DNA from: Azoarcus sp. DN11 | Lineage (GTDB): Bacteria; Pseudomonadota; Gammaproteobacteria; Burkholderiales; Rhodocyclaceae | DNA: 64,000 nucleotides | Reading direction: 5' to 3' | Assembly (NCBI RefSeq): GCF_003628555.1 | Contig: NZ_CP021731.1 | Location: 2,046,001-2,110,000, forward strand | Shown: positions 1-8,748 of the stretch, one piece after another | Position numbering within the stretch: position 1 is the stretch's first letter | Layout: each line of letters starts with the position of its first letter | Position numbers and translations under genes: made by a program | Notes under the pieces: generated by a model | What the model saw: the letters and a program-made list of their open reading frames with translations, nothing else | Databases searched by the model: none | Told to the model about the DNA's origin: nothing

Positions 1-1494
1 TACGACAAGGCGCTAGAGTACCTGAACGCGGCGACCGGTGGCGTGGTGCAGGAGTCGCGGCTGCGGGCCTACCTCGATAACGCGCCGAAGATGATCAAGC
101 ACCTGGAAGACAGGAGCCGGGTGCGTTACGCGGTGGCCGAGAAATATCCGGATTACTACCAGCACCTGCCGGGCTCGCTGCCGGGCGGGCGGACGCTGGA
201 CCCCGAGCTTTTCGATACCAGCGTGCTGGGGGACGAGCTGCCCAACCTGCGCCAGGGGGCACCGTCCAACCTGTTGATGGGGCGCATCGCGTGGACGGCG
301 CGGCAGGCGCACAAGGCGATGGCGCGCGAGTTCGGCTGGCGGCTGATGGTGCTCGGCCTGATGCTGCGCTTCAAACTGGACCTGGCGTGGCGGCGCAAGT
401 CGAAGTTCGACCGGCGCGCGGCTTTGGGCACGGCGCTGATCGCGTCGCTGCGGCGCTCGCTGCAGGACCGCCAGGTGCCGCTGTGGCTGAAGACCGAATT
501 CCGTGATTTGATCATTGAAGGCGGCCGGGTGTGCGGGGCGCGCGTGGTGCGCGAGGGGCGCGAGGTGGAAGTGCGCGCGCGGCGCGGCGTGGTCTTCGCG
601 TCGGGCGGCTTCGAGCAGAACCAGGCCCTGCGCGAACGCTATCTGCCGCAGCCGACGCAGGCCGCGTGGAGCGCGACGCCGCCGGGCAACAACATGGGGG
701 CGGCGCTGGAGGCGGGCATCGCGGCCGGTGCGGCTACGGCCTTGCTGGACAAGGTCTGGTGGGCGCCGACGATCCGGGTGCCGAAGGAGGAGAAGCCGCG
801 CGGCGTGTTTGCCGAGCGCGCCTTCCCCGGAGCCGTTGTCGTGAACGGGCAGGGGAAGCGCTTCGTCAATGAAGCGGCGCCTTACCTGGAGTTCGTCGAT
901 GGGATGTACCGGGACCAGCAGAAGAGCGGCGCCAGGTCGATCCCCGCGTGGGTGATCTTCGACGCGAGCTTCCGCTTCAACTACGCGATGGGGCCGCTGA
1001 TGCCCGCGCAGATCATGCCCGACAGCCGCCTGAAGAAGGAGTGGCTGGGCACGGTGTATTGGAAGGCGCCGACGCTCGCCGAACTGGCCGCGCAGATCGG
1101 CGTCGATGCGCAGGGGCTCGAGGAAACCGCGCACAAGATGAACGAGTACGCACGCACCGGCCTGGACGCGGACTTCGCGCGCGGCGGCAACGTGTTCGAC
1201 CGCTACTACGGCGACAGCAACGTGAAGCCCAACCCCTGCCTCGCACCGATCCGGAAGGGGCCGTTCTACGCGATGCGCCTCGACGCGGGCGACATCGGGA
1301 CCAAGGGCGGCCTGCTGACGAACGAGCACGCGCAGGTCGTGCGCGAGGACGGCACGCCGATTCCCGGGTTGTACGCGATCGGCAACTGCTCGGCGGCGGT
1401 GATGGGCACGGGCTACCCCGGCGCGGGCGCAACGATCGGGCCGGCGATGACCTTCGGCTACATCGCGGCGAATCACTTGGCGACGGCAGCGTGA
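1..1494 (+). CDS. FAD-dependent 3-ketosteroid dehydrogenase-like flavoprotein (5' truncated)
   Basis: The reading frame is open from the first base, so the N-terminus with the FAD dinucleotide-binding motif lies outside the window; about 497 residues remain. The C-terminus reads [19 protein letters not shown] followed by [16 protein letters not shown], the flavin-binding end typical of the fumarate reductase/KstD superfamily. Members acting on steroids insert the delta-1 or delta-4(5-alpha) double bond into 3-ketosteroids. The neighbouring FadD3-like ligase, only 11 bases downstream, supports a steroid role. Which steroid desaturation it performs, or whether it acts on another substrate, cannot be decided from the sequence, so no symbol is given. 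The family assignment is firm; the substrate is inferred. Confidence 0.8.
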   Translation, partial: YDKALEYLNAATGGVVQESRLRAYLDNAPKMIKHLEDRSRVRYAVAEKYPDYYQHLPGSLPGGRTLDPELFDTSVLGDELPNLRQGAPSNLLMGRIAWTARQAHKAMAREFGWRLMVLGLMLRFKLDLAWRRKSKFDRRAALGTALIASLRRSLQDRQVPLWLKTEFRDLIIEGGRVCGARVVREGREVEVRARRGVVFASGGFEQNQALRERYLPQPTQAAWSATPPGNNMGAALEAGIAAGAATALLDKVWWAPTIRVPKEEKPRGVFAERAFPGAVVVNGQGKRFVNEAAPYLEFVDGMYRDQQKSGARSIPAWVIFDASFRFNYAMGPLMPAQIMPDSRLKKEWLGTVYWKAPTLAELAAQIGVDAQGLEETAHKMNEYARTGLDADFARGGNVFDRYYGDSNVKPNPCLAPIRKGPFYAMRLDAGDIGTKGGLLTNEHAQVVREDGTPIPGLYAIGNCSAAVMGTGYPGAGATIGPAMTFGYIAANHLATAA

Positions 1495-1505
1495 GGGGCA
1501 CGACG

Positions 1506-3092
1506 ATGAGCGAGTTGGTGGCGGACACCATTCCCGCGCTGCTGCTGCACGCGGCCGAGGCGTATGCGGGGCGTGTGGCGATCGAGGACGGGGCGGTGCG
1601 CATCGACTACCGCGACCTGCCCGCGCGGGCGCTGGAAGTGGCGCGCGCATTGATGGCGGCCGGGATCGCGCACGGCGACCGCGTCGCGATCTGGGCGCCG
1701 AACTGTCACGAGTGGGTGCTGGCCGCGCTGGGCGTGCATTGCGCGGGCGCGGTGATGGTGCCGATCAACACGCGCATGAAGGGCGCCGAGGCGACCGATG
1801 TCATCGGGCGCAGCGGCGCGCGCGTGCTGTTCGTGGTCGGGGAATTCCTCGGCGCGGACTATCCAGCGATGCTGGCGCCGCTGCGGCCGGATACCCTGGA
1901 ACGCGTCGTCGTGCTCGGCGGTGACGCGGCGCGCGGCATTCGCGATGGCGAGTGCGCGTGGGCGGCGTTCCTCGCCGGCGCGGCCGGGGTGAGCGAGGCC
2001 GATGCGCGCGCGCGGGCGCGGGCGGTGCGCCCGGAGGATCTGTCGGACCTGATGTTCACGTCCGGCACCACGGGCAAGCCCAAGGGCGTGATGAGCACGC
2101 ACGGCGCCTGCGTGCGTGCCTTCAGCGAATACGTCCGCGTCATCGGCCTCGTCGCGGGCGACCGCTACCTGATCGTGAATCCCTTCTTCCACGCCTTCGG
2201 TTACAAGGCCGGCTGGCTGACCTGCCTGATCGGCGGGGCGACCATCCTGCCGCATCCGGTGTTCGACGCCGAAGCGGTGTTCCGCCGCATCGAGGCCGAC
2301 CGCATCACCGTGTTGCCCGGGCCGCCGACGCTGTACCTGTCGATGCTCGCCCATCCGCGCCTGGCCGAGACCGACCTCGGGAGCCTGCGCATCGCCGTCA
2401 CCGGCGCGGCGACGATTCCGCCGGTGCTGATCGAGCGCATGCGCCGCGAACTCGGGTTCTCGGTGGTCACGACGGCCTACGGCCTTACCGAATGCGGCGG
2501 CCTGGCGACGATCTGCGACCCGACCGACGACGCCGAGACGGTGGCCGGCACGAGCGGGCGCGCGATTTCCGGCACCGAAGTGCGCATCGTCGATGGCGAC
2601 AACCGCCCCCTGCCGGCGGGCGAGGCGGGCGAGATCTGCCTGCGCGGCTTCCACGTCATGAAAGGCTACTTCGGCGACGCCAAGGCCACTGCCGAGACCA
2701 TCGACGCCGAGGGCTGGCTGCACACCGGCGACGTCGGCACGCTGGATGCGCGCGGCTATCTGCGCATCACCGACCGCCTCAAGGACATGTTCATCGTCGG
2801 CGGCTTCAACTGCTATCCGGCGGAGATCGAGGCGGCGCTGACCGAGCATCCGGCGATCGCGCAGGTCGCGGTGATCGGCGTGCCCGACGAGCGCATGGGC
2901 GAGGTGGGCTGCGCCTGCGTGGTGCTGCGCCCGGGCCGGCAACTCGACGAACCGGGCCTCATCGCGTGGTCGCGCGAGCGCATGGCGAACTACAAGGTGC
3001 CGCGTTTCGTGCGCTTCCTGCCCGCGCTGCCGGTCAATGCGTCGAACAAGGTGATGAAGAACGAGCTGCGGGCGCTGGTTGGCGCGATGTAG
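1506..3092 (+). CDS. fadD3: Acyl-CoA ligase, FadD3-like (steroid C/D-ring propionate CoA ligase)
   Basis: This 528-residue AMP-forming ligase carries the P-loop signature [10 protein letters not shown] near residue 180, the AYGLTE motif and the C-terminal hinge TGDVG...[11 protein letters not shown]...YPAEIE. The ATG at 1506 follows a GAGGGGC ribosome-binding site just after the upstream stop, which implies co-transcription. In the actinobacterial pathway FadD3 activates HIP, the bicyclic propionate left after A/B-ring cleavage. The many ipd and ech homologues in the window make that the best guess, but related ligases activate side-chain acids. Family certain, FadD3 role moderately likely. 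Confidence 0.75.
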   Translation: MSELVADTIPALLLHAAEAYAGRVAIEDGAVRIDYRDLPARALEVARALMAAGIAHGDRVAIWAPNCHEWVLAALGVHCAGAVMVPINTRMKGAEATDVIGRSGARVLFVVGEFLGADYPAMLAPLRPDTLERVVVLGGDAARGIRDGECAWAAFLAGAAGVSEADARARARAVRPEDLSDLMFTSGTTGKPKGVMSTHGACVRAFSEYVRVIGLVAGDRYLIVNPFFHAFGYKAGWLTCLIGGATILPHPVFDAEAVFRRIEADRITVLPGPPTLYLSMLAHPRLAETDLGSLRIAVTGAATIPPVLIERMRRELGFSVVTTAYGLTECGGLATICDPTDDAETVAGTSGRAISGTEVRIVDGDNRPLPAGEAGEICLRGFHVMKGYFGDAKATAETIDAEGWLHTGDVGTLDARGYLRITDRLKDMFIVGGFNCYPAEIEAALTEHPAIAQVAVIGVPDERMGEVGCACVVLRPGRQLDEPGLIAWSRERMANYKVPRFVRFLPALPVNASNKVMKNELRALVGAM

Positions 3093-3125
3093 GGTGGGGC
3101 GGGGTACGTCACGCTGGGTATAGAT

Positions 3126-3162
3126 GCCTGCCCCGGCTCTCCACGCGGGAGTTGAGGCAGGC
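3126..3162. terminator. Hairpin between convergent genes
   Basis: GCCTGCC (3126-3132) pairs with GGCAGGC (3156-3162) between the ends of the convergent ligase and crotonase genes. There is no clear T-run, so a terminator role is only a suggestion. Confidence 0.35.
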
Positions 3163-3176
3163 CTTCCCTGTTGGGT

Positions 3177-3962
3177 TCAGCGGCCTTCGAAACGCGGCGG
3201 CCGCTTTTCGATGAAGGCCTGCATGCCTTCCTTCTGGTCATGCGACGCGAAAAGCAGCGCGTTGGCCTTGCGTTCGAGCGCGAGGGCCGTGTCGAGCGGG
3301 GCGTCGACGCCGGCGAGGATCACTTCCTTGATCTGCTCGGCGGCGAGCGGCGGCATCGCGGCGATGTCGCGGGCGAGTTCGAGCGCGGTGTCGAGCACGC
3401 GCTCGTCGGCGACGAGGTCGCTGACGAGGCCCGCGACCCAGGCGTCGTGTGCACTGATCGGTTGGCCGGTGAGGGCCATGCGCATGGCCTTGACCTTGCC
3501 GACCGCGCGCACCAGCCGTTGCGTGCCGCCGATGCCGGGCATGATGCCGATGCGGATCTCGGGCTGGCAGAAGCGCGCGCCTTCGCCGGCGACGATGATG
3601 TCGGCAAGCATCGCCAGCTCGCAGCCCCCGCCGTAGGCGTAGCCGCAGACCGCAGCGATGACCGGTTTGGGGCAGTGCCGGATCGGTGCCCACAGGCGTT
3701 CGGTGTGGCGCCGGTAGATGTCGATAGGGCCGACGCCCGCCATGCTGGTGATGTCGCCGCCGGCTGCGAAGACCTTGTCGCCACCGGTCAGCACGATGCA
3801 GCGCACGTCGGCGTCGTCGGCGAGTTCGCTGAAGCGTTGCGCGAGCAGGGCCTGCAATTCGAGGCTCAGCGCATTCGCGGCCTGGGGGCGGTTCAGGCGC
3901 AGCACGGCGATGCCGGCTTCAGGCCGTTCCAGCAGGACGGGCAGGGAGCGTTGGTCGGACAT
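3177..3962 (-). CDS. Enoyl-CoA hydratase (crotonase family)
   Basis: This 261-residue crotonase-fold protein has the oxyanion-hole segments AAGGDITS and GGGCELA and both catalytic glutamates in the usual places (E115 in GGGCE and E135 in PEIRIG), followed by PGIGGTQRL. It should therefore hydrate a trans-2-enoyl-CoA. It is transcribed away from the side-chain operon, and the shared upstream region holds a copy of the 17-bp operator motif at 4121. That suggests it is a steroid gene even though its substrate is not readable. Confidence 0.88.
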   Translation of the reverse strand: MSDQRSLPVLLERPEAGIAVLRLNRPQAANALSLELQALLAQRFSELADDADVRCIVLTGGDKVFAAGGDITSMAGVGPIDIYRRHTERLWAPIRHCPKPVIAAVCGYAYGGGCELAMLADIIVAGEGARFCQPEIRIGIMPGIGGTQRLVRAVGKVKAMRMALTGQPISAHDAWVAGLVSDLVADERVLDTALELARDIAAMPPLAAEQIKEVILAGVDAPLDTALALERKANALLFASHDQKEGMQAFIEKRPPRFEGR

Positions 3963-3986
3963 GGGTTCCTCTTCAAACGGACAACG

Positions 3987-4062
3987 CCGTTCGCCCTGAG
4001 CCTGTCGAAGGGCGGGTTCCCGCCAAGGCTTCGACGGGCCTGCCCCGAGCTCGGCGAAGGGC
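3987..4062. repeat. Dispersed intergenic repeat, copy 1 (imperfect hairpin)
   Basis: The first 27 bases (3987-4013), starting CCGTTCGCCCTGAGCC, are identical to 33827-33853. A diverged inverted partner follows (GGCTTCGACGGGCC...). The GTTCGCCCTGAGCCTGTCGA type of repeat is common between genes in many proteobacteria. Confidence 0.75.
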
Positions 4063-4120
4063 TCGGCCCGGACGATATTTCCAGGTGCAGCCGATTATTC
4101 GGCCCGCCCCTTCCTGCCTC

Positions 4121-4137
4121 ATCGTCCGTTCAGACGA
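4121..4137. promoter_or_regulatory. Operator motif site 1
   Basis: ATCGTCCGTTCAGACGA, whose reverse complement fits TAGTCY-N4-GGACGAT. It lies in the divergent region between the crotonase gene (minus) and the side-chain operon (plus). The same 17-mer recurs at 19987. Confidence 0.7.
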
Positions 4138-4195
4138 CGTAGGGCTTGTCGCCGCTTGCTTAAATTGCGACCAGGGCAGCATTCAGGAGATCGCA

Positions 4196-4978
4196 GTGGC
4201 AATCGGCGCAGGGCTCGATTTCGAGGGCAAGGTGGTCTTGGTGACGGGCGGGGCGAAGGGCGTCGGGCTGGGCATCACGCGCAGCTTCCTCGCGGCAGGG
4301 GCGCGCGTGGTCGTATGCGGACGCAACGCGCCCGAGACCCTGCCCGAGACCGGAATGGCGCGGGCGGAGTTCATTGCCGCCGACGTGCGCGACCACGAGT
4401 CGCTGCAGGCCTTGTTCGCGGCGATCCGCGAGCGCCACGGCCGGCTCGACGTGCTGGTGAACAACGCCGGCGGGGCGCCTTTCGCGCTCGCCGACAAGGC
4501 GTCGCCGCGCTTTCATGAAGGGATCATCCGCCTGAACCTGATCGCCCCGCTCAACGTCGCGCAGTTGGCGAACGCGATGATGCAGGAGCAGGAAGGCGGC
4601 GGCGTGATCGTGTTTATCGGCAGCATCAGCGCGCTGCGCGCCTCGCCCGGTACGGCCGCCTACGGCGCCGCGAAGGCGGCGGTGCTGTCGCTCGCGCAGT
4701 CGCTGGCGGTGGAGTGGGCGCCCAAGGTGCGCGTCGTCGCGGTCAGCCCTGGCCTGGTGCAGACCGAGCAGTCGCACCTGCACTACGGCGACGACGCCGG
4801 CATCGCGGCGGTTGGCGCGACGATCCCCGCGGGACGCCTCGCCACGCCCGAGGACATCGGCAACGCCTGCGTGTTCATCGCTTCGCCGCTGGCGAGCTAT
4901 GCCGGCGGCTGCAATCTTCTGCTCAACGGTGGCGGCGAACGGCCGGCCTTCCTGGCCGCCGGCGCGGCGCACCAATGA
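4196..4978 (+). CDS. Short-chain dehydrogenase/reductase
   Basis: This is a 260-residue classical SDR with TGGAKGVGLG for NAD(P) binding, NNAGG, a serine in IGSISA and the YGAAK catalytic pair. The GTG at 4196 is chosen as start because AGGAGA lies 7 bases upstream and because earlier in-frame codons would run into the operator at 4121. It is the first gene of the side-chain operon and ends just before the MaoC-DUF35 gene. A hydroxysteroid or hydroxyacyl-CoA oxidation is likely; the position acted on is unknown. Confidence 0.85.
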   Translation: MAIGAGLDFEGKVVLVTGGAKGVGLGITRSFLAAGARVVVCGRNAPETLPETGMARAEFIAADVRDHESLQALFAAIRERHGRLDVLVNNAGGAPFALADKASPRFHEGIIRLNLIAPLNVAQLANAMMQEQEGGGVIVFIGSISALRASPGTAAYGAAKAAVLSLAQSLAVEWAPKVRVVAVSPGLVQTEQSHLHYGDDAGIAAVGATIPAGRLATPEDIGNACVFIASPLASYAGGCNLLLNGGGERPAFLAAGAAHQ

Positions 4979-4982
4979 GCCC

Positions 4983-6002
4983 ATGCGAACAACCCAAACG
5001 ATGCTGGAGACGAAATTGGCCGTACAGGACTGGATGAGCGAAGTGCGGGCGATGGTGGGGCGCGAATACGGTCGCGTCTACGCCTGGGACGAAGTCAATG
5101 CGCCGATGATCCGCCAGTGGTGCGAGATCATGGGCGTCGAGAACCCGTTGTACACCGACGCCGCCTACGCCGCGACCACGGAGTACGGCACGATCGTCGC
5201 CCCGCCGGCGATGCTGCAGGCGTGGTGCCTGGAAGGGCTGCACGCGAACAATTACCCGCCCGGCTCGACGACGGAGAATCCGTACGAGGTGCTGCGCCTG
5301 TTGGAGGGGCAGGGCTATCAGTCGGTCGTTGCGGTGAATTCGGACCTCACGTTCGAGCGGTATGTGAAGGTCGGCGAGCGGCTGTACTACACGACACGGC
5401 TGGATGCGGTGGGCGAACAGAAGACCACTGCCCTCGGTACGGGCTACTTCGTCACGCTGATCATGAGCTTCTTCAGCGAGAAGCCCGCCGGGGACGAGAA
5501 GGTGGGCGCGCTGCTGTTCCGCATCTTCAAGTTCCGCCCCGCGAATGCGCAGCCCGCGGCCGACGCGCCCACGAGCGACGGTGCGCCGGCCGTGCCGAAG
5601 ATCAAGCGTCCGAAACCCGGCATGAGCGACGACACGCGCTTCTTCTGGGAGGGGGCTGCCGCCGGCAAGCTGCTGATCCAGCGTTGCAAGTGCTGCGGCA
5701 CGCTGCGCCATCTGCCGGGGCCGGTGTGCACGAAGTGCCACTCCTTCGAGTGGGACACCGTGGAGTCGGCCGGCAAGGGCAGCCTCTACTCCTTCGTCGT
5801 GATGCATTACCCGGAGGTGCCGCCCTTCGATTACCCGAATCCGGTCGGCCTGATCGAGCTCGACGAAGGCGTGCGCCTGATCGCCGGGCTCGTCGGGGTG
5901 AAGCGCAACGAGATCAGCATCGGGCAGCGCGTGCAGGTGGAGTTCCAGTCCTTCGACGACGGGGAGCTGACGCTGCCGCTGTTCCGCCCGGTGGCGCCGT
6001 AA
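4983..6002 (+). CDS. MaoC-like/DUF35 fusion protein, ChsH2-like
   Basis: About 339 residues. The N-terminal half is a hot-dog (MaoC) domain and the C-terminal half is a DUF35 domain with a zinc ribbon (CKCCG...CTKC) and an OB fold. In the hot-dog part the usual D-x-N-P-x-H dyad is replaced by GVENPLY, so this half is probably non-catalytic. ChsH2 of Mycobacterium has the same layout: it pairs with catalytic ChsH1 as a steroid enoyl-CoA hydratase, and its DUF35 domain binds the aldolase Ltp2. Here the ChsH1-like and Ltp2-like genes lie two and three genes downstream. The ATG at 4983 is tentative; a TTG at 5016 with GGAGA upstream is also plausible. Confidence 0.85.
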   Translation: MRTTQTMLETKLAVQDWMSEVRAMVGREYGRVYAWDEVNAPMIRQWCEIMGVENPLYTDAAYAATTEYGTIVAPPAMLQAWCLEGLHANNYPPGSTTENPYEVLRLLEGQGYQSVVAVNSDLTFERYVKVGERLYYTTRLDAVGEQKTTALGTGYFVTLIMSFFSEKPAGDEKVGALLFRIFKFRPANAQPAADAPTSDGAPAVPKIKRPKPGMSDDTRFFWEGAAAGKLLIQRCKCCGTLRHLPGPVCTKCHSFEWDTVESAGKGSLYSFVVMHYPEVPPFDYPNPVGLIELDEGVRLIAGLVGVKRNEISIGQRVQVEFQSFDDGELTLPLFRPVAP

Positions 6003-6012
6003 GGGAGGGATC

Positions 6013-7140
6013 ATGGACTTCGAACTGAGCGAGGACCAGCGCGCCATTGCCGAGATGGCCGGCAGCTTGTTCTCCGATCATTGCACCGACGAGCGTCTGC
6101 GCGCCTTCGACACTGCCGGCAAGCCCTTCATGGAGGACTTGTGGGGCAAGTGCGTCGAGACTGGCCTGCACGCGCTGGCGCTGCCCGAAGAGGCCGGCGG
6201 CAGCAGCCTCGGGATGACCGAACTGATGCTGGTGCTGGAGGCGCAGGGGCGCGCGCTGGGGCAGGTGCCGCTGTGGCGACACCAACTTGCCGCGGCGGCG
6301 CTGGCGCGGTTCGGCGGCGAGGCGTGCGCGGAGGTCGTCGCTGCGGTGGCAGAAAGCCGCATGCTGCTCATGCTGGCGCTGGACGATCCGCAGCGGGGCG
6401 GGGCCCTCACCGCACGCTCGGCCGACGGCGGCTGGCGCCTCGACGGCCGCGCCGACGCCGTGCCGCTCGGGGCCGACTGCTGCCGCGGCCTGATCGTGGC
6501 GCACTTCCCGGACGGCCCGCGCCTCGTGCTGGTGGACCTGCGCGCCGCCGGCATCACGAAGACGGCCGGCGTCTTCACGCACGGCGAGGCGGTCGCCGAC
6601 CTGCGCTTCGACGGCGTCGCGATTGGCGCGAGTGCGGTCCTGCCGGAAGCCGCGCTGGAATGGCTGGAACTGCGCGCGATCGCGGCGCTGGCCGCGCTGC
6701 AGCTGGGCGTGAGCAGCGAGCAGATCCGCCGCACCGTGGCCTACGTGAGCGAGCGCCAGCAGTTCGAGCGCGCGATCGCGACCTTCCAGGCCGTGCAGAT
6801 GAGCATGGCCGACGCGCACATCGCGGTCGAGGCGCTGCGCTCGGCGCTGCGGCAGCTCTGCTATCGCCTCGACGCCGGCCTGCCGGCCCGGCCCGAGGCG
6901 CTGGCGACGAAATACCTCGCCTGCGAAGCCGGCCACATCGTCGGCCACAAGGCGCAGCACGTGCATGGCGGCATCGGCGTCGATCTGACCTACCCGATCC
7001 ACCGCTACCTCTACTGGAGCCGTGCGCTGGGCATCACGCTCGGCGGCGCGGCCGCGAACCTCGCGCGCCTCGGAGACTGGCTCGCAACCAACGACACGCT
7101 GGGATGGAAATATGACCTCGAAGAACACCAGACGCTTTGA
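6013..7140 (+). CDS. Acyl-CoA dehydrogenase family protein (probable heteromer subunit)
   Basis: This 375-residue member of the acyl-CoA dehydrogenase fold begins MDFELSEDQRAIAEMA after a GGGAGG site. The middle domain is weakly conserved, while the C-terminal HVHGGIGVDLTYPIHRYLYW segment is typical. Steroid side-chain dehydrogenases often work as alpha2beta2 pairs encoded by adjacent divergent paralogues (ChsE1-ChsE2 type). This short form is probably one half of such a pair, with 8749-9915 as a possible partner. Its end overlaps the following MaoC gene by 29 bases. Confidence 0.85.
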   Translation: MDFELSEDQRAIAEMAGSLFSDHCTDERLRAFDTAGKPFMEDLWGKCVETGLHALALPEEAGGSSLGMTELMLVLEAQGRALGQVPLWRHQLAAAALARFGGEACAEVVAAVAESRMLLMLALDDPQRGGALTARSADGGWRLDGRADAVPLGADCCRGLIVAHFPDGPRLVLVDLRAAGITKTAGVFTHGEAVADLRFDGVAIGASAVLPEAALEWLELRAIAALAALQLGVSSEQIRRTVAYVSERQQFERAIATFQAVQMSMADAHIAVEALRSALRQLCYRLDAGLPARPEALATKYLACEAGHIVGHKAQHVHGGIGVDLTYPIHRYLYWSRALGITLGGAAANLARLGDWLATNDTLGWKYDLEEHQTL

Positions 7141-7531
7141 CGAAGTGCGCGCCGGCGAGGCCCTGCCGGAACTGGCGATCCCGATCACGGTGCCGCTGAT
7201 CGCGGGCGGTGCGATCGCGACGCGCGACTACTTCCCCGGCCACCACGACGCGGAAGCCGCGCGCAAGCTCGGTTCGCCGCACATCTTCATGAACATCCTG
7301 ACCACCAGCGGCCTGGTGCAGCGCTACGTCGAGGAATGGGCCGGCCCCGGCGCGCGCTTCGGGGCGCTGAAGATCAAGCTCGGCGCGCCGAACTACCCGG
7401 GCGACACGATGACCTTCACCGGCGAGGTGAGCGGCTGCGACGCCTCGAAACGCAGCGTGGAAGTGACGCTGAAGGGCAAGAACTCGATGGGGAACCACGT
7501 GACCGGCACGGTCGCGGTGGTGCTGCCCTGA
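7112..7531 (+). CDS. MaoC-family hydratase, ChsH1-like
   Basis: A 139-residue single hot-dog domain. The segment RDYFPGHHD keeps an Asp five residues before a His, matching the D-x-N-P-x-H dyad of R-hydratases. It is therefore the likely catalytic partner of the MaoC-DUF35 protein, as ChsH1 is for ChsH2. It overlaps the upstream dehydrogenase gene by 29 bases and is followed after 19 bases by the Ltp2-like gene, so the three probably form the hydratase-aldolase unit that removes the last side-chain carbons. Confidence 0.85.
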   Translation: MTSKNTRRFDEVRAGEALPELAIPITVPLIAGGAIATRDYFPGHHDAEAARKLGSPHIFMNILTTSGLVQRYVEEWAGPGARFGALKIKLGAPNYPGDTMTFTGEVSGCDASKRSVEVTLKGKNSMGNHVTGTVAVVLP

Positions 7532-7550
7532 ACCGCGGAGCACGGCACAC

Positions 7551-8729
7551 ATGACGAACCTGTCTCTTTCCGGACGCGCCGCCATCGTCGGCCTGGGCGC
7601 AACCGAATTCTCGAAGAACTCCGGGCGCACCGAACTGCGGCTGGCGATGGAAGCAACCCTCTCCGCGCTGAAGGACGCCGGCATCGACCCGTCCGAGGTC
7701 GAGGGCTTCAGCAGCTACACGATGGACAAGGTGCCCGAGTACGAGATCGCGCGCCTGTTGGGCTGCAAGAACGTCAAGTTCTTCTCGCAGATTCCGCACG
7801 GCGGCGGTGCGGCCTGCGCGCCGGTGATGCACGCGGCGATGGCGGTCGCGACCGGCGTTGCGAAGGTCGTCGTCGTGTATCGCGCGATGAACGAGCGCTC
7901 GTGGTATCGCTTCGGCACCGGTAGTTACGGCTTCGGCTCGACGCCGATCTTCGAGAACGTCAATTACGGCTGGTACATGCCGTATGGCTTCCACACGCCG
8001 GCGGCGTGGGTGGCGATGTTCGCGCAGCGCTACATGCACATCTACGGCGCAACCTCCGAGGACTTCGGCCGCGTCGCCGTCGCGGTGCGCGACTTCGCCG
8101 CAACGAACCCCGCGGCCTTCTTCCACGGCAAGCCGATCACGCTGGAAGACCATCAGGCCTCGCGCTGGATCGCCGAGCCGCTGCATCTGCTCGACTGCTG
8201 CCAGGAATCCGACGGCGCGGTGGCGATGGTCATCACCTCGGCCGAGCGCGCACGCGACCTGCGGCAGAAGCCGGTGATCGTCAAGGCCGGTGCACAGGGC
8301 ATCACCGACGGGCAGCAGAGCATGACCTCGTTCTACCGCGACGACATCACCGGCCTGCCGGAGATGGGCGTGGTCGCGAAGGAGCTGTACGGGCAATCGG
8401 GCCTCGGCCCCGATGCGATCCAGACCGCCGTGATCTACGACCACTTCACGCCCTTCGTGCTGCCGCAGCTCGAGGAATTCGGCTTCGCCAAGCGCGGCGA
8501 GGCCAAGGACTTCATCCGCGCCGGCCACCACGCGCGCGGCGGCAAGCTGCCGATCAACACGCACGGCGGCCAGCTCGGCGAGGCCTACATCCACGGCATG
8601 AACGGCGTCGCGGAGGCGGTGCGCCAGGTGCGCGGCACGGCGGCGAACCAGGTCGCCGGGGTCGAGAACGTGCTCGTCACCGCCGGCACCGGCGTGCCGA
8701 CGAGCGGCCTGATCCTCGGCACTGCCTGA
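7551..8729 (+). CDS. ltp2: Thiolase-like steroid side-chain aldolase, Ltp2-like
   Basis: This 392-residue thiolase-fold protein belongs to the SCP-x/lipid-transfer branch. It lacks the N-terminal nucleophilic Cys motif of true thiolases but keeps GGGAACAPVMHA, an ESDGAVAMVI segment and NTHGGQLGEAYIHG. Ltp2 catalyses retro-aldol cleavage of a hydroxylated C22 CoA ester, releasing propionyl-CoA and a 17-ketosteroid, and acts in complex with the DUF35 domain of ChsH2. The chsH1/chsH2-like neighbours support this over a biosynthetic role. Confidence 0.82.
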   Translation: MTNLSLSGRAAIVGLGATEFSKNSGRTELRLAMEATLSALKDAGIDPSEVEGFSSYTMDKVPEYEIARLLGCKNVKFFSQIPHGGGAACAPVMHAAMAVATGVAKVVVVYRAMNERSWYRFGTGSYGFGSTPIFENVNYGWYMPYGFHTPAAWVAMFAQRYMHIYGATSEDFGRVAVAVRDFAATNPAAFFHGKPITLEDHQASRWIAEPLHLLDCCQESDGAVAMVITSAERARDLRQKPVIVKAGAQGITDGQQSMTSFYRDDITGLPEMGVVAKELYGQSGLGPDAIQTAVIYDHFTPFVLPQLEEFGFAKRGEAKDFIRAGHHARGGKLPINTHGGQLGEAYIHGMNGVAEAVRQVRGTAANQVAGVENVLVTAGTGVPTSGLILGTA

Positions 8730-8748
8730 GCTGACGACGGAGACCATC

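Noticed and set aside
13..1650. Long open frame on the minus strand opposite the KstD-like gene
   Set aside because: It is Arg/His/Pro-rich, has no family features and mirrors a clear flavoprotein; GC-rich DNA gives such antisense frames throughout the window.
4068..4078. CCGGACGATAT resembling one half of the operator
   Set aside because: Only the GGACGAT half matches and it lies in the degenerate arm of a dispersed repeat; no GTCY half at the right distance.
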